Shown: piece after piece, positions 37,501 to 46,964 of the stretch
How positions within the stretch are numbered: position 1 is the first letter of the stretch
Layout: every line of letters starts with the position of its first letter
Source: Methyloversatilis sp.
GTDB lineage: Bacteria; Pseudomonadota; Gammaproteobacteria; Burkholderiales; Rhodocyclaceae
NCBI GenBank assembly: GCA_017984755.1
Contig: JAGNYW010000010.1
Coordinates: forward strand, 1-64,000
Length of the DNA stretch: 64,000 nucleotides
Direction of reading: 5' to 3'
Translations under genes and position numbers: made by a program
Notes under the pieces: model-generated
Told to the model about the DNA's origin: nothing
Database searches by the model: none
What the model saw: only the letters and a program-made list of their open reading frames with translations

Positions 37501-38118
37501 ATGCACCGACGCACCTTCACGCTCGCCCTCCTGCTGGTACCGGCAATCGCCGGAGCCCAGGTGGGCGTCGATGTTCGACTCGCCATCCTCACCGACTTCG
37601 TGAAGGCGATCGGTGCGGCCGGCGATGCCATTTCAAAGCTTACGGAAGGCTTCAGGACACTCGTCGTTGCCGGCAAGGATTCGTACAAGTACGTGGCTGC
37701 GGAGCGCGAGCAAAGTCGCTTGATCGACATCAGCCGCCGGACCACGGAGCTGATTGCCAAGCACAACATTGCGGTGATCGAAAGCATCGATCAATACATT
37801 GCCGCTCCGAAGCGGACGCAGCAGGACTGGACGCGCGTGGTTCTGAACGTCGAGGCAACGCTGGGCGCAGTCCAGCAACTGCTCATGGATGTCGAGCGGG
37901 AAGACGGTTCCTTCGTGCTCGAGCCGGCCTACCTCACGCTGAATCAGGTGCTTTCCGGTCGCGCGAGGCTGCTCGGGCAACTGGCCGCGATGCCCGCGCC
38001 CGAATCCGCGGAGGAACTTGCACTGCTCGGGCAGGCCAACGAGAAGTACAGGGTGCTCGTCGATCGCGCGACCGCAGCCGTGAGCCAGCTCAATGCCTAC
38101 GTGAAGACCGGGAAGTGA
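37501..38118 (+). CDS. Exported helical protein of unknown function
   Basis: 205 residues: signal peptide MHRRTFTLALLLVPAIAGAQ, then an almost entirely alpha-helical mature protein with long amphipathic stretches (for example SRLIDISRRTTELIAKHNIA and EANEKYRVLVDR-type segments). No cysteines are in the mature part. AAGGAG precedes ATG 37501 at good spacing. It is likely periplasmic. The 281 bp upstream contain no gene that I can support. No family is assigned. Confidence 0.75.
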   Translation: MHRRTFTLALLLVPAIAGAQVGVDVRLAILTDFVKAIGAAGDAISKLTEGFRTLVVAGKDSYKYVAAEREQSRLIDISRRTTELIAKHNIAVIESIDQYIAAPKRTQQDWTRVVLNVEATLGAVQQLLMDVEREDGSFVLEPAYLTLNQVLSGRARLLGQLAAMPAPESAEELALLGQANEKYRVLVDRATAAVSQLNAYVKTGK

Positions 38119-38199
38119 GGCACCACGCCTGCCTTGCACTGCTCCGGGTGCGCTTCGCGCGCGGATCCGGCCGGCAATCATGAAGCAGGAGGTGGTCTC

Positions 38200-38739
38200 T
38201 TGAAATCGCTGTCGTTCGCCAACACCGCAGCATTCACGGCGCATCTGCTTGCGTCGGTTTCATGGATGCCACCGGCGCACGCTGCCGACAGCCGATGCCC
38301 TCCCGGAATGCATTCGCCTGACGGAAATGTCTGCGTGCCGGGTGAAAGCATGCACGACGAGTCGCAAGCCATCCGCAACCGTCCCTACAGCCCGCTGACT
38401 TTCCGGGACATGCAGTGGAGTGCGATCGCCATGGACAGGAAGAAGCTGCTTGTCACCGACAAGGAAATGACGTTCATCGGTGTTTCAAGGGGGCACAAGG
38501 ATATGAAGGTGGCACAGAAGGCAGCGCTGGACATGTGCAGGAGCGACGGCCCCGGAAACTGCGAACTCATCGAGACCGTGGTGAATGCCTGCCTGGCGAT
38601 CTCGATCTCCCCGGAAGCGAACAAGCTGGAATATGCATACAGCGCAGACCCTCAGTTCGCGATCGACGAGTCGCTGAGAAAGTGCCGCCAGCAATACAAG
38701 GGGTGCAGGACGGCTTATGCGGATTGCGTCATGAAATGA
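38200..38739 (+). CDS. Exported DUF4189 protein
   Basis: 179 residues. The signal peptide ends near PPAHA. A short Cys-containing segment (RCPPGMHSPDGNVCVPG) is followed by the DUF4189 core, AIAMDRKKLL...GVSRGHKDMKVAQKAALDMC...CELIETVVNACLAIS. The start is TTG 38200, supported by AGGAGGTGG at 38187-38195 and by the position of the signal peptide. DUF4189 proteins are exported and of unknown role, often found near secretion or inhibitor-like genes. The C-terminal CRQQYKGCRTAYADCVMK adds three cysteines. The following 430 bp show nothing I can support as a gene. Confidence 0.75.
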   Translation: MKSLSFANTAAFTAHLLASVSWMPPAHAADSRCPPGMHSPDGNVCVPGESMHDESQAIRNRPYSPLTFRDMQWSAIAMDRKKLLVTDKEMTFIGVSRGHKDMKVAQKAALDMCRSDGPGNCELIETVVNACLAISISPEANKLEYAYSADPQFAIDESLRKCRQQYKGCRTAYADCVMK

Positions 38740-39169
38740 CCGGCAGCCGGCAACTTTCCCCTCCCCTGCACGGGGGCCGCATGCCCTGTCTGCCGCAGCC
38801 GCTGAACGCAACCGTCAGACGACGCGAACGTACAATGCCGGTCTGCCGGGGTTCGCACTCACGCACCGGCAGTTCGGCAGGTGGTCGGATCCTTCATTCC
38901 AACTTATGATCCGGTCCGCCCACGGAGCTCGTTTCGGGGCACCACGCAACGCTGATCTGCGCGACAGAGGAGTGCATGCATGGCCGACGGCCTGCGGACA
39001 TGCCGGCCCTGACGCGCGGCTCGGTTGCCGGGTCGGCAACGCCTGGTGCGGACAAGGCAGCAAACTTGCATCGAGGATGCGTCCGAAAGGGCTGCGCTTC
39101 ATGCGCACCCCCATATCGAACATCGGGGCCTGAACGCAGAGTTCGGGCGCCTCAGAACAGGAGTTGTCG

Positions 39170-39496
39170 ATGATCTACAGTTTTCCGGCCGAGAAGTTCT
39201 CCATCGCCCGTCGTGCATTGATGCTGCCGCACCCCGACGGCCAGCATGCATCGCTGGAAACGGCGCTTACCGAGTGCCGCCTCGGCCTGCACCGGATGAA
39301 CCGCGCCAAGCTGGACGCAACGATCCGGTCGCAGATCTACACGCTCGAATGCTTCATGGATTCAACGGGTTTCTCCGACGCGGATGGCGACAGCGCCTGG
39401 ACGATCCGGCTGAAGGGCCTGTCCGATGAAGAGAAGTCGGAAATCTCCCGCCTGGTGGATGAACTGGCGAACTTCTTCGCCAGCCAGGAAGCGTAG
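39170..39496 (+). CDS. Small soluble protein of unknown function
   Basis: 108 residues with no signal or membrane segment. MIYSFPAEKFSIARRALMLP starts the chain and a helical acidic C-terminus, SDEEKSEISRLVDELANFF, ends it. AGGAG (39159-39163) six bases before ATG 39170 fixes the start. It is the last plus-strand gene of the decayed integron region and is convergent with the ABC operon, only 20 bases away with no clear terminator. No family is recognised. Confidence 0.7.
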   Translation: MIYSFPAEKFSIARRALMLPHPDGQHASLETALTECRLGLHRMNRAKLDATIRSQIYTLECFMDSTGFSDADGDSAWTIRLKGLSDEEKSEISRLVDELANFFASQEA

Positions 39497-39516
39497 CGAC
39501 GGCCGCCCGGCGCGCT

Positions 39517-40665
39517 TCAGGACTGCGAGGCCAGACTGCGGCGGAACAGCGCCAGCGACATCAGGAACAGCGCCAGCGCGATCGCCGCCATGGCAAGCAG
39601 GCTGGGCCACACCACATCGAGCCCGGCGCCGCGGTACAGCACTGCCTGCGCAAGGCTGACGAAGTGCGTCGTGGGAGCGAACAGCATGATGTTCTGCACC
39701 AGCTCCGGCATGCTTTCGCGCGGCGTCATGCCGCCGGACAGCAGTTCCAGCGGCAGCACGACCAGAATCATCATGAGGCCGAGCTGCGGCATGTTGCGCG
39801 ACAGCGTGCCGATGAAGATGCCCAGCGAGGTGGTCGCGAGCAGCTGCACCAGCGCACCGGCCATGAACAGCGGAATCGAGCCTGCGATCGGCACCGCCAG
39901 CGCTCGCTCGACGACGAAGTACAGCGACAGCAGCACCGCCACCCACACCACCAGCGCCATCGCCCACACCTTGGCCAGCATGATTTCGAAGGCACCGATC
40001 GGCATGACCATCAGGTGTTCCAGCGTGCCGTGCTCGCGCTCGCGGATCAGCGCGGCACCGGTCAGGATGACCGACAGCATGGTCACGTTGTTGATCATTT
40101 CCATCACGCTGCCGAACCACGCGCTGGTCAGGTTGGGATTGAACAGGATGGTCGGCGTCAGCGAAATCGGCGACACGGCCTCTTCACGGCGATGCTGCAC
40201 GAATTCGGCCACCTCGCCGAGCACGATGTTCTGGATGTAGCCGGCGCCGATGAAGGCCTGGCTGACGCGCATTGCATCGATGTTCAGCTGGATGCCGGGC
40301 TGCGTGCCGGCCAGCACGTCGCGCTCGAAATCGGGCGGAATGGTCAGCACGAAGGTGAAGGTGCCGGCGTCGAGCCCGGCGTCCACCTGCGACTCGACGA
40401 TCATTTCCGGCGTCTTGAAGTACGGGCCGTAGAAGGCCCCTGCGATGCGCGACGACAGCACCGACTGATCTTCATCGACGATAGCGATCGGCGCGTTGTG
40501 CAGTTCCTGCGACGTCGCCGTGGCGGCCGAGTAGATGCCGCCGCTGAAGGCCCAGATGATCATGATCAGCAGCACCTTGTCGTTCCACAGGCTGATCAGT
40601 TCCTTCACGCCGAGGCGGTAGATGTTGAGCAGGCGACGCATCGGGGCGGGCGATCGGGCGGCCAT
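39517..40665 (-). CDS. yhhJ: ABC-2 type permease (YhhJ-like)
   Basis: A 382-residue permease of the ABC-2 family. One N-terminal transmembrane helix (VLLIMIIWAFSGGIYSAA) is followed by a large extracytoplasmic domain with a PDFERDVLAG segment. A C-terminal block of five helices contains the conserved ALIREREHGTLEHLMVMPI coupling stretch. It is last in the yhiI-rbbA-yhhJ operon; its ATG overlaps the rbbA stop by one base (TGATG), so translation is coupled. With the ABC-2 half inside RbbA it probably forms the membrane pore of an exporter for drugs or other amphiphiles. Confidence 0.9.
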   Translation of the reverse strand: MAARSPAPMRRLLNIYRLGVKELISLWNDKVLLIMIIWAFSGGIYSAATATSQELHNAPIAIVDEDQSVLSSRIAGAFYGPYFKTPEMIVESQVDAGLDAGTFTFVLTIPPDFERDVLAGTQPGIQLNIDAMRVSQAFIGAGYIQNIVLGEVAEFVQHRREEAVSPISLTPTILFNPNLTSAWFGSVMEMINNVTMLSVILTGAALIREREHGTLEHLMVMPIGAFEIMLAKVWAMALVVWVAVLLSLYFVVERALAVPIAGSIPLFMAGALVQLLATTSLGIFIGTLSRNMPQLGLMMILVVLPLELLSGGMTPRESMPELVQNIMLFAPTTHFVSLAQAVLYRGAGLDVVWPSLLAMAAIALALFLMSLALFRRSLASQS

Positions 40666-43400
40666 CAGTCCTCCTGCTTCTTCAGCAGCAGCACGCTGAG
40701 CACGGTGAGCACCGGCACGAAGGCGATCAGCGCGAGGAAGTCCGCATGCAGGTCGCGGAATTCGAGCGCCTTGCTGAACACGCCGCGGCTGATGTTCAGG
40801 AAGTAGGTGGCCGGGAAGAAGGTGCCGATCAGGCGGCCCGCGCCCTCGAGCGAAGACACCGGGTGCGTGAGGCCGGAAAAGGTGACCGTCGCCAGCATGG
40901 TCACGACCGCCGTGGCGGCCAGCGCGGCGATCTGCGTCCGCGCGAAGGACGACATGAGCAGGCCGAGTCCGGTGGTTGCGGTGACGAAGATGAGCGCCGC
41001 GCAGCTCAGCGTGAACAGGCTGCCCTTGAGCGGCACCTCGAACACGAAGATCGCCAGCGCAACCAGGCCGTAGAAGCTGATCATGCTGACGACGATGTAG
41101 GGCAGCTGCTTGCCGAGCAGGAATTCAAGCCGGGTGACCGGTGTGGCGTGCAGGTTGGTGATCGAACCCAGCTCCTTCTCGCGCACCACGCCGACCGCCA
41201 TCAGGATGGCCGGAATGAAGGTGAGCAGCAGCGGAATCACCGCCGGCACCATCGCATAGACGCTCCTGAATTCCTGGTTGTAGCGATAGCGCGTGTCGAG
41301 CCGGGCCGGTGGCTGCGACGACAGGCCCGGCTGCTGCATGGCCGCCTGCTGCAGGAAGTCCACGTGCAGCCCCTGCACATAGCCGAGCGTCGTTTCCGCC
41401 CGGAAAGGCATGGCGCCATCGACCCAGACGCCGATCTCGACCTTGTGACCGCTGCGCAGCGCCCGCCCGAAATCGGGCGGGATTTCCAGCGCCACGCTCA
41501 GTTCGCCGGCCCTCATGCGGCGATCGAGTTCGCTGCTGCCGGTGAGCGCAGGCTGCTCCAGAAAGTAGCGCGAGCCGGCCATGTTCTCCACGTAGGCGCG
41601 GCTTTCCGGTGACTGGTCGCGATCGAGCACGGCGAATTTGAGATCTTCGACGTCCATCGATATCCCGTAGCCCAGGATGAGCACCAGAAGCACCGATCCG
41701 AGCAGCGCGAAGGTGAGGCGCACCGGATCGCGCATCACCTCGAGCGCCTCGCGGCGCGCATAGGCGAACAGCCGCAACGGACTGAAGACACGCGAAACGG
41801 CAGCCGACGCAGGCGGCGCCTTGCCCGGTTCGGGTGCGCGTTCCGGCTCATGCACGGGCACGGATACGCCGGCGGTCGCCGCTTCGAGATAGCGGACGAA
41901 GGCGTCTTCGAGCTTCCCGCCACCCTGCTTCGCGATGAGCGCGGCGGGCGTGTCGCTCGCCAGCACACGCCCGGCGTGCATCAGCGAAATGCGGTCGCAG
42001 CGCTCGCCTTCGTTCATGAAGTGGGTCGACACGAAGATGGTGACGCCGTCCTTGCGCGACAGATCCACCAGCAGGCGCCAGAAATCGTCGCGCGCCACCG
42101 GATCGACGCCGGACGTCGGCTCGTCGAGGATGAGCATTTCGGGCTTGTGGATCACCGCCACCGCGAGCGACAGGCGCTGGCGGATGCCCAGCGGGAGCGC
42201 CGCCGCTGCCGCGTCGAGATAGTCGGCAAGCCCGAAGCGATCGACCATTTCCTGCACGCGCGGCGCGATGCTTTCGGGCGGCAGGTGGAACAGCTGCGCA
42301 TGCAGCACGAGGTTCTGCCGCACGCTGAGCTCGCCGTACAGCGAAAAGCCCTGGGTCATGAAGCCCACGCGGCGGCGCGTATCGAGGTCATGCACGTCGA
42401 CTTCGCTGCCGAACAGCAGCGCCCTGCCCTCGGTCGGCTGCAGCAGACCCGTGAGCATCTTCATGGTGGTCGTCTTGCCGCAGCCATTCGAGCCGAGAAA
42501 ACCGAAGATCTCGCCGCGGCCGATTTCGAAATCGACATGATCGACCGCGGTGAAGTCGCCGAAACGCATGGTCAGGCCTTCGGCCACGATGGCCGGTCCG
42601 TCGCGCTGCATGACACGCGGCGGCACGACCAGCGCCTGGTGGCCCTGCCGCTTGCCTGCGGGCAGGAGCGCGATGAACGCGGCGTCGAGATCGTCCGTCG
42701 CGGTGCGTTCCAGCAGTTGTGCCGGCGTGCCGGTGGCCAGCACGCGGCCGTCATCCATCGCAACCAGCCAGTCGAAGCGCTCGGCTTCGCCCATGTAGGC
42801 ACTGGACACCAGCACGCTCATGCCGGGCCGGCGCGCGCGGATGCGCTCGATGAGCTGCCAGAACTGGCGGCGCGACAGCGGATCGACGCCGGTCGTCGGC
42901 TCGTCGAGTATCAGCAGGTCGGGGTCGTGGATCAGCGCGCAGCACAGACCGAGCTTCTGCTTCATGCCGCCGGACAGCTTGCCCGCCGGCCGGTCGCGGA
43001 AGGGTGCCAGTCCGGTGCTGTCCAGCAGTTCGGCGATGCGGGCCTCGCGTGCCTGCGCCGAGTGGCCGAAAAGACGACCGAAGAAGTCGACGTTCTCGAA
43101 CACGGACAGCGTCATGTAGAGGTTCTTGCCCAGCCCCTGCGGCATGTAGGCGATGCGCGGGCACACCGCAGCGCGGTGGCGACGGCTGCCCATGTCGCCG
43201 CCCAGTGTTTCGACCGTGCCCTGCCGGATCACGCGCACACCCGCCACCAGCGCCAGCAGGCTGGACTTGCCGACGCCGTCCGGCCCGATCAGCCCGACCA
43301 TGCGCCCGGCCGGAATGTCGAGGTCGATCGCATCGAGTGCGATCGTGTCGCCGTAGCGCAGACCTACGCCGGCGAGCCGGGCGACGTTGTCTGCGCTCAT
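40665..43400 (-). CDS. rbbA: RbbA-type ABC transporter: two ATPase domains fused to a permease
   Basis: 911 residues. The first ATPase has Walker [10 protein letters not shown], signature LSGGMKQ and Walker [13 protein letters not shown]. The second has GSNGCGKTT and [11 protein letters not shown], but a degenerate signature LPLGIRQ in place of LSGGxxQ. The C-terminal half (about 540-911) is an ABC-2 permease with [15 protein letters not shown] at its entry and [21 protein letters not shown]. This three-part fusion is diagnostic of RbbA, described in Escherichia coli as a ribosome-associated ATPase/putative transporter. The start is ATG 43400, which overlaps the upstream gene stop as ATGA. 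With its neighbours it most likely exports small molecules. Confidence 0.92.
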   Translation of the reverse strand: MSADNVARLAGVGLRYGDTIALDAIDLDIPAGRMVGLIGPDGVGKSSLLALVAGVRVIRQGTVETLGGDMGSRRHRAAVCPRIAYMPQGLGKNLYMTLSVFENVDFFGRLFGHSAQAREARIAELLDSTGLAPFRDRPAGKLSGGMKQKLGLCCALIHDPDLLILDEPTTGVDPLSRRQFWQLIERIRARRPGMSVLVSSAYMGEAERFDWLVAMDDGRVLATGTPAQLLERTATDDLDAAFIALLPAGKRQGHQALVVPPRVMQRDGPAIVAEGLTMRFGDFTAVDHVDFEIGRGEIFGFLGSNGCGKTTTMKMLTGLLQPTEGRALLFGSEVDVHDLDTRRRVGFMTQGFSLYGELSVRQNLVLHAQLFHLPPESIAPRVQEMVDRFGLADYLDAAAAALPLGIRQRLSLAVAVIHKPEMLILDEPTSGVDPVARDDFWRLLVDLSRKDGVTIFVSTHFMNEGERCDRISLMHAGRVLASDTPAALIAKQGGGKLEDAFVRYLEAATAGVSVPVHEPERAPEPGKAPPASAAVSRVFSPLRLFAYARREALEVMRDPVRLTFALLGSVLLVLILGYGISMDVEDLKFAVLDRDQSPESRAYVENMAGSRYFLEQPALTGSSELDRRMRAGELSVALEIPPDFGRALRSGHKVEIGVWVDGAMPFRAETTLGYVQGLHVDFLQQAAMQQPGLSSQPPARLDTRYRYNQEFRSVYAMVPAVIPLLLTFIPAILMAVGVVREKELGSITNLHATPVTRLEFLLGKQLPYIVVSMISFYGLVALAIFVFEVPLKGSLFTLSCAALIFVTATTGLGLLMSSFARTQIAALAATAVVTMLATVTFSGLTHPVSSLEGAGRLIGTFFPATYFLNISRGVFSKALEFRDLHADFLALIAFVPVLTVLSVLLLKKQED

Positions 43401-44482
43401 TCCGGCGCCGGTGTCCCGATCAGGGGCGGCAGGGTGGCGGGCCACGGCGCGGTGGCGTCCAGCCGAACCCAGGCCACGCCGGGCAGACCGGTCTTCACCT
43501 GCTTCGCGTACGCCTTCAGCAGCTCGGGCGCGATCTTCACGCGTACGCGGAACATGAGCTTTTCTCGTTCGGCCCGGGTTTCGACCGATTTGGGCGTGAA
43601 TTGCGCCTGCGGCGACACGAAGCTCACGGTGGCGGGAATCGAAATATCGGGTCGCACGTCGAGCACGATGCGCGCTTCGCTGCCGATGGCCACGCGACCG
43701 GCCTGCGAGGTCGGGAGGAAGATCGTCATATAGACATCGGTGATGTCGAGCAGCGTGAGCACCTTGCCGCCGGCCGCCAGCACCTCGCCTGGCTCGGCCA
43801 GCCGGTACAGCACGCGGCCATCGGCCGGCGCGACCAGCACCGCGTCCTGCAGGTCCACGCGCATGCGCTCGACGCGTGCCTGCGCCGCCTCGACCGCCGC
43901 CGCCGCCTGCACGACGGCCGCACGGGCCACCTCGATCGACGACTGCGCGCCCTGCAACTGCGACGCGGCGGCTCGGGTCACTTCCTGCGCCGTCTGTTTC
44001 GCGGTGCGGTCGACGTCGAGCTTCTGCGCTGAAATGAAACCCTTGTCGACCAGCTGCTGCGTGCGCTCGATGTCCTTTTCGGCCAGCGCCAGCTGGCCCT
44101 GTCGCTGCGCCACCACCGCGCCGGCGGTGGCGACGTCGCTGCGCCGCTGGGCGACCGCCGCGATCGCGGCCACATGCGCCGCCTTCGCCTGGGCGACCTG
44201 GGCTTCGGCCATGTGCAGTTCGGCCTCGAGTGCGCGCACATCCATGCCGGCAAGGGTTTGCCCGGCGCTCACATCATCGCCTTCGCGCACCGTCACGCTG
44301 GCCAGCCGCCCGCCCGTCTTGCTGGCGACGTCGATCTCGGTCGCTTCGATGCGACCGTTGCCCGACGCGAAGGGGTCGATCTGCGGTGGCGTCTGGAAGT
44401 GCTTCCACGCGAAGAAGGCTGCGATGGCCAGCAAGGCGATGGCGATCGGCACAAGCCAGGGACGTGAACGGGGTTCTGACAT
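43397..44482 (-). CDS. yhiI: HlyD-family periplasmic adaptor (YhiI-like)
   Basis: 361 residues. A single N-terminal anchor helix ([18 protein letters not shown]) is followed by a biotinyl-lipoyl-like half ([21 protein letters not shown]). A long alpha-helical hairpin (about 90-215, Ala/Gln-rich coiled coil) and the second lipoyl half ([21 protein letters not shown]) come next, then a beta-barrel domain. It would bridge the ABC exporter to an outer-membrane channel, which is not encoded here. It is first in the operon; its TGA overlaps the rbbA start by four bases. Confidence 0.92.
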   Translation of the reverse strand: MSEPRSRPWLVPIAIALLAIAAFFAWKHFQTPPQIDPFASGNGRIEATEIDVASKTGGRLASVTVREGDDVSAGQTLAGMDVRALEAELHMAEAQVAQAKAAHVAAIAAVAQRRSDVATAGAVVAQRQGQLALAEKDIERTQQLVDKGFISAQKLDVDRTAKQTAQEVTRAAASQLQGAQSSIEVARAAVVQAAAAVEAAQARVERMRVDLQDAVLVAPADGRVLYRLAEPGEVLAAGGKVLTLLDITDVYMTIFLPTSQAGRVAIGSEARIVLDVRPDISIPATVSFVSPQAQFTPKSVETRAEREKLMFRVRVKIAPELLKAYAKQVKTGLPGVAWVRLDATAPWPATLPPLIGTPAPE

Positions 44483-44606
44483 TCGGGCGGTCCGGAAACA
44501 AGCGAGAGATCACTGCAGGCGACCGGCATACGGCCTCACCGCCCATAGTGCGCGTCTCCGGCGCGCGTGTATTGACCTTCGGCAAGCCGCCGCGACGAAT
44601 CCGGGT

Positions 44607-45029
44607 TCAGCCCGGCAGCGACAGCACGAACAACAGGATGATGAGCAGCGGGTAAGGGAAGGCCACCGTCGGCTTCAGCGCACTCTTCGCGTACTCCATC
44701 AGCAGCCCGACCGCGCCCGGACGCGTCGCCTGCCACTCGGTGTGCAACTGGCACGCCGCGTACTCCGAAGCCCCGTCGGCGATCAGCGTTTCCACCTTCA
44801 GCAATCGCTGACCCAGGCGCCCCTGCACCGTGCGCAGCATCGCCTCGATCACCCAGACGATGGCGATCAGCAGCGCCGCCAGTTCGAACGGAAAACCGAA
44901 CAGCACAGCGCCGGCGGTCAGCGCCACCGCGGCGACCTTGACCCCGACCGCGCAACGCTCATGGCGCTCGTGGTCCTGCTGCAGCGTGGCCCATTCGGTC
45001 TGGAGGGGTGACAAGGTGGAAGCGTTCAT
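44607..45029 (-). CDS. Small membrane protein, unknown function
   Basis: 140 residues with two adjacent central helices (VGVKVAAVALTAGAVLFGF; ELAALLIAIVWVIEAML) and a hydrophobic C-terminal helix (YPLLIILLFVLSLPG). Polar helical segments lie between. The N-terminus (LQTEWATLQQDHERHERCAVGV) is reminiscent of small SLATT-like membrane proteins, but the match is by eye only. ATG 45029 is preferred over an upstream in-frame start, which lacks a ribosome site. The gap to the next gene on the right (45030-45527) holds a cassette core site and no gene I can support. Confidence 0.6.
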   Translation of the reverse strand: MNASTLSPLQTEWATLQQDHERHERCAVGVKVAAVALTAGAVLFGFPFELAALLIAIVWVIEAMLRTVQGRLGQRLLKVETLIADGASEYAACQLHTEWQATRPGAVGLLMEYAKSALKPTVAFPYPLLIILLFVLSLPG

Positions 45030-45351
45030 ATGTGCGGCAGCGAGACCGGAAAGAAGCAGGAAAGGCCGCAATCTATCCGCTGACAACGCGGCATGCCCGG
45101 GCATGCGTCAAGCTTCTGTTTCGAAAAGCAGCGAAGCATGTGACGACCATGGCCACGGCCCCAACCCTGGCCGCAAAGGTGCGAAAGGGAGAAGTCGCCC
45201 GAACGACCGTGCGCATCGGGGCGCGCCCGATCGCGTCACCACTCGGATAAATGACTGATGGAACAGACACCGTGGACATGCTCCACTTGGCTGACATATA
45301 AGGGTGAGGTCTTTTGTGTTCGTTTAACAGGTAGTTATCCGGCACACGGCG

Positions 45352-45456
45352 CCCCAACCCACTGAAAAAAAAGAAGTCCCCCGTGAAAATCCTTTGTCTT
45401 TATCCGGCACCGTCCATAGTAATGGCGCAAAACTGCGCCAGAAAACAACGTTGGGC
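45352..45456 (+). repeat. First recombination core of the second cassette cluster (attC- or attI-like)
   Basis: The right core GTTGGGC (45450-45456) follows a hairpin TGGCGCA-AAAC-TGCGCCA. A left core CCCCAAC lies at 45352-45358; an alternative GTTTAAC lies at 45322-45328. Pairing of inner boxes is poor, so it may be attI-like or a damaged attC. The right core itself is secure: its extended sequence GTTGGGCGTCAC is the exact complement of GTGACGCCCAAC at the end of the first cassette (46890-46901). Confidence 0.6.
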
Positions 45457-45527
45457 GTCACTAACCTCTGGCGGTTTGATGGGCCTCATTACCAATCCTC
45501 TAGCGCAACTGGACCGCGTTCTGTGAC

Positions 45528-46250
45528 ATGGAATTCGTGCTGTTCATCGTAGCCATCATCGCCATCCTTTGGGCTTGGCAAGGCATGGTGGAATGCACCC
45601 AACATCTTGCTAGACGTCTGTTTCCACAGAACGAGGATGTAATCAGCTACGCACCCTATATCTTTACGGCTTCCATTGTCATAATCGCGGCGGTCATTGC
45701 GGAACCAATTGGAGTGAAATGGCAATGGAGTGCTCTCTGCTCTGTTCTAGCCGCAAGCTTGTTCGGCCACGCAAGGATTCGGCAGAAACGGGATGCGGAT
45801 CGTCAAGAAGAATTACGAAGAGCTAACCGCGCGCGCGAGATATACAGCCAATATGAGAGCAATCCATATCTGATTAATGACCCAAACTTTCGTGACGAAT
45901 TTTTCAGGGTCGGAGCCGCATCACATTCCTGGAATCTCAAGGAATCGGCCAGAACAGAAGGCTGGACGGTGTATGGACGGGCTACTGGCTGGAAGTGTCA
46001 GGGGTGCGGCAAGATGATCTACGACAGACGGCAAGCTCACGTTGACCATATCAAGCCGAAGTCCAAGTACCCACATCTCGCATATCTGAGGTCAAACCTC
46101 CAAATTCTGTGCGCACGATGCAACTCGCACAAAGGTGCCTACGATGGCGATGATTGGCGAGAAGAAATCAAGCTACGAAAGAAAAAGAAGGCTGTCCAAC
46201 GCAGGAAGAAAACGCTTAAGGAGCGAAGGGAACAAAACGCTAGTGGCTGA
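45528..46250 (+). CDS. Membrane-anchored HNH endonuclease (cassette 1, gene A)
   Basis: 240 residues. Two or three hydrophobic helices (about 3-19, 43-60, 66-80) anchor the N-terminus. A charged coiled coil (about 82-110, RQKRDADRQEELRRAN) leads to a classical HNH domain: C157 and C160 in KCQGCG, the metal/catalytic run HVDHI (H171, D173, H174), N190, and C195/C198 in CARCNSHKG. The tail is very Lys/Arg-rich (KLRKKKKAVQRRKK). The fold predicts a DNA-cutting or nicking enzyme held at the inner membrane, an arrangement used by several phage-defence nucleases. It lies in a cassette with gene B, which starts four bases after its stop. No ribosome site is clear. Confidence 0.85.
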   Translation: MEFVLFIVAIIAILWAWQGMVECTQHLARRLFPQNEDVISYAPYIFTASIVIIAAVIAEPIGVKWQWSALCSVLAASLFGHARIRQKRDADRQEELRRANRAREIYSQYESNPYLINDPNFRDEFFRVGAASHSWNLKESARTEGWTVYGRATGWKCQGCGKMIYDRRQAHVDHIKPKSKYPHLAYLRSNLQILCARCNSHKGAYDGDDWREEIKLRKKKKAVQRRKKTLKERREQNASG

Positions 46251-46254
46251 GACT

Positions 46255-46893
46255 ATGAACCGATCTGACGAAACTTTGGTCGCAGGACGGAAGACCGATA
46301 AAGACTGGCTCGGTTGTCGTCAGACCCTTGTGCCCGGCGCGAATGGTTCGGCTTGGGCGGCCGCGTTTGAAAGCTACTTTCGTCCTCGACTGGCTCTCCG
46401 TTACCTCGATCCAATCAAGGTGCTACAGGACAATGGCAAATTTCAAGGGGAAGGCTTTTCCATCGCTGCAATTCAATGCACGCTCATTGAATTCCTCGAA
46501 TCAACCAGACTGGGACTGAAATACCGTTATCTTCGCAATGGCGAAACGCTTGGGCCATACGAATACTGTTCGAGTAAGGCGGTCTTCGTTGCTTTTCTTC
46601 GTGATCGTGAGCCGTTCTCGAAGACCTTTACTGAGTCTGCCGCCGGTGACTTTTATGTCGGGGTTCGATGCGGACTTCTTCACGAAGCTCAGACCAAGAA
46701 CGGCTGGAAAATATTGGCCAATGGCCCTGACGGAATTGTCGCTGACATAAAACAGAAGTTCCTATATCGCAACAACTTCCAGAGCGCGCTACTGAATTAC
46801 GTGGAGTCGTACAAGTGCGATCTACTGCTTAACGCAGAGCTTCAGTCCGCGTTTCTCAGGAAGTTTGACAGCCTATGTGGAGTAGAGCCGTGA
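46255..46893 (+). CDS. HEPN-like partner protein (cassette 1, gene B)
   Basis: 212 residues, soluble and mostly helical. The segment GDFYVGVRCGLLHEAQTKNGW contains Arg-x4-His (RCGLLH), the pattern of HEPN-type RNases; the N-terminal part (EGFSIAAIQCTLIEFLESTRLG) is also helical. HEPN assignment is inference from this motif. ATG 46255 is chosen, four bases past the HNH stop; GTG 46243, overlapping that stop, is possible. Gene and nuclease share one cassette, so they were captured together and probably work as a pair. Its stop codon lies directly before attC (46895-46960). Confidence 0.75.
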   Translation: MNRSDETLVAGRKTDKDWLGCRQTLVPGANGSAWAAAFESYFRPRLALRYLDPIKVLQDNGKFQGEGFSIAAIQCTLIEFLESTRLGLKYRYLRNGETLGPYEYCSSKAVFVAFLRDREPFSKTFTESAAGDFYVGVRCGLLHEAQTKNGWKILANGPDGIVADIKQKFLYRNNFQSALLNYVESYKCDLLLNAELQSAFLRKFDSLCGVEP

Positions 46894-46894
46894 C

Positions 46895-46960
46895 GCCCAA
46901 CCCGGCAGTCAACCGGACCTGCGCAAAAAGCTGCGCAGGCCGGTTACTTCTACGTTAGCT
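46895..46960 (+). repeat. Intact attC site of cassette 1
   Basis: A textbook 66-bp attC: left core GCCCAAC (46895-46901), inner boxes TCAACCGG and CCGGTTAC, central hairpin CTGCGCA/TGCGCAG with unpaired bases on one side, and right core GTTAGCT (46954-46960). The left core plus five flanking bases is the exact complement of the 5' end of the same cassette at 45450-45461, as expected for a circularised cassette. Confidence 0.92.
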
Positions 46961-46964
46961 TGCA

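Noticed and set aside
38740-39169. Several short plus-strand frames in the 430-bp gap
   Set aside because: None has a ribosome site together with plausible composition; no attC-like hairpin could be paired convincingly either.
45105-45349. Plus-strand frame of about 80 codons starting at 45008
   Set aside because: It overlaps the start of the minus-strand membrane protein gene, has no ribosome site and no recognisable features.
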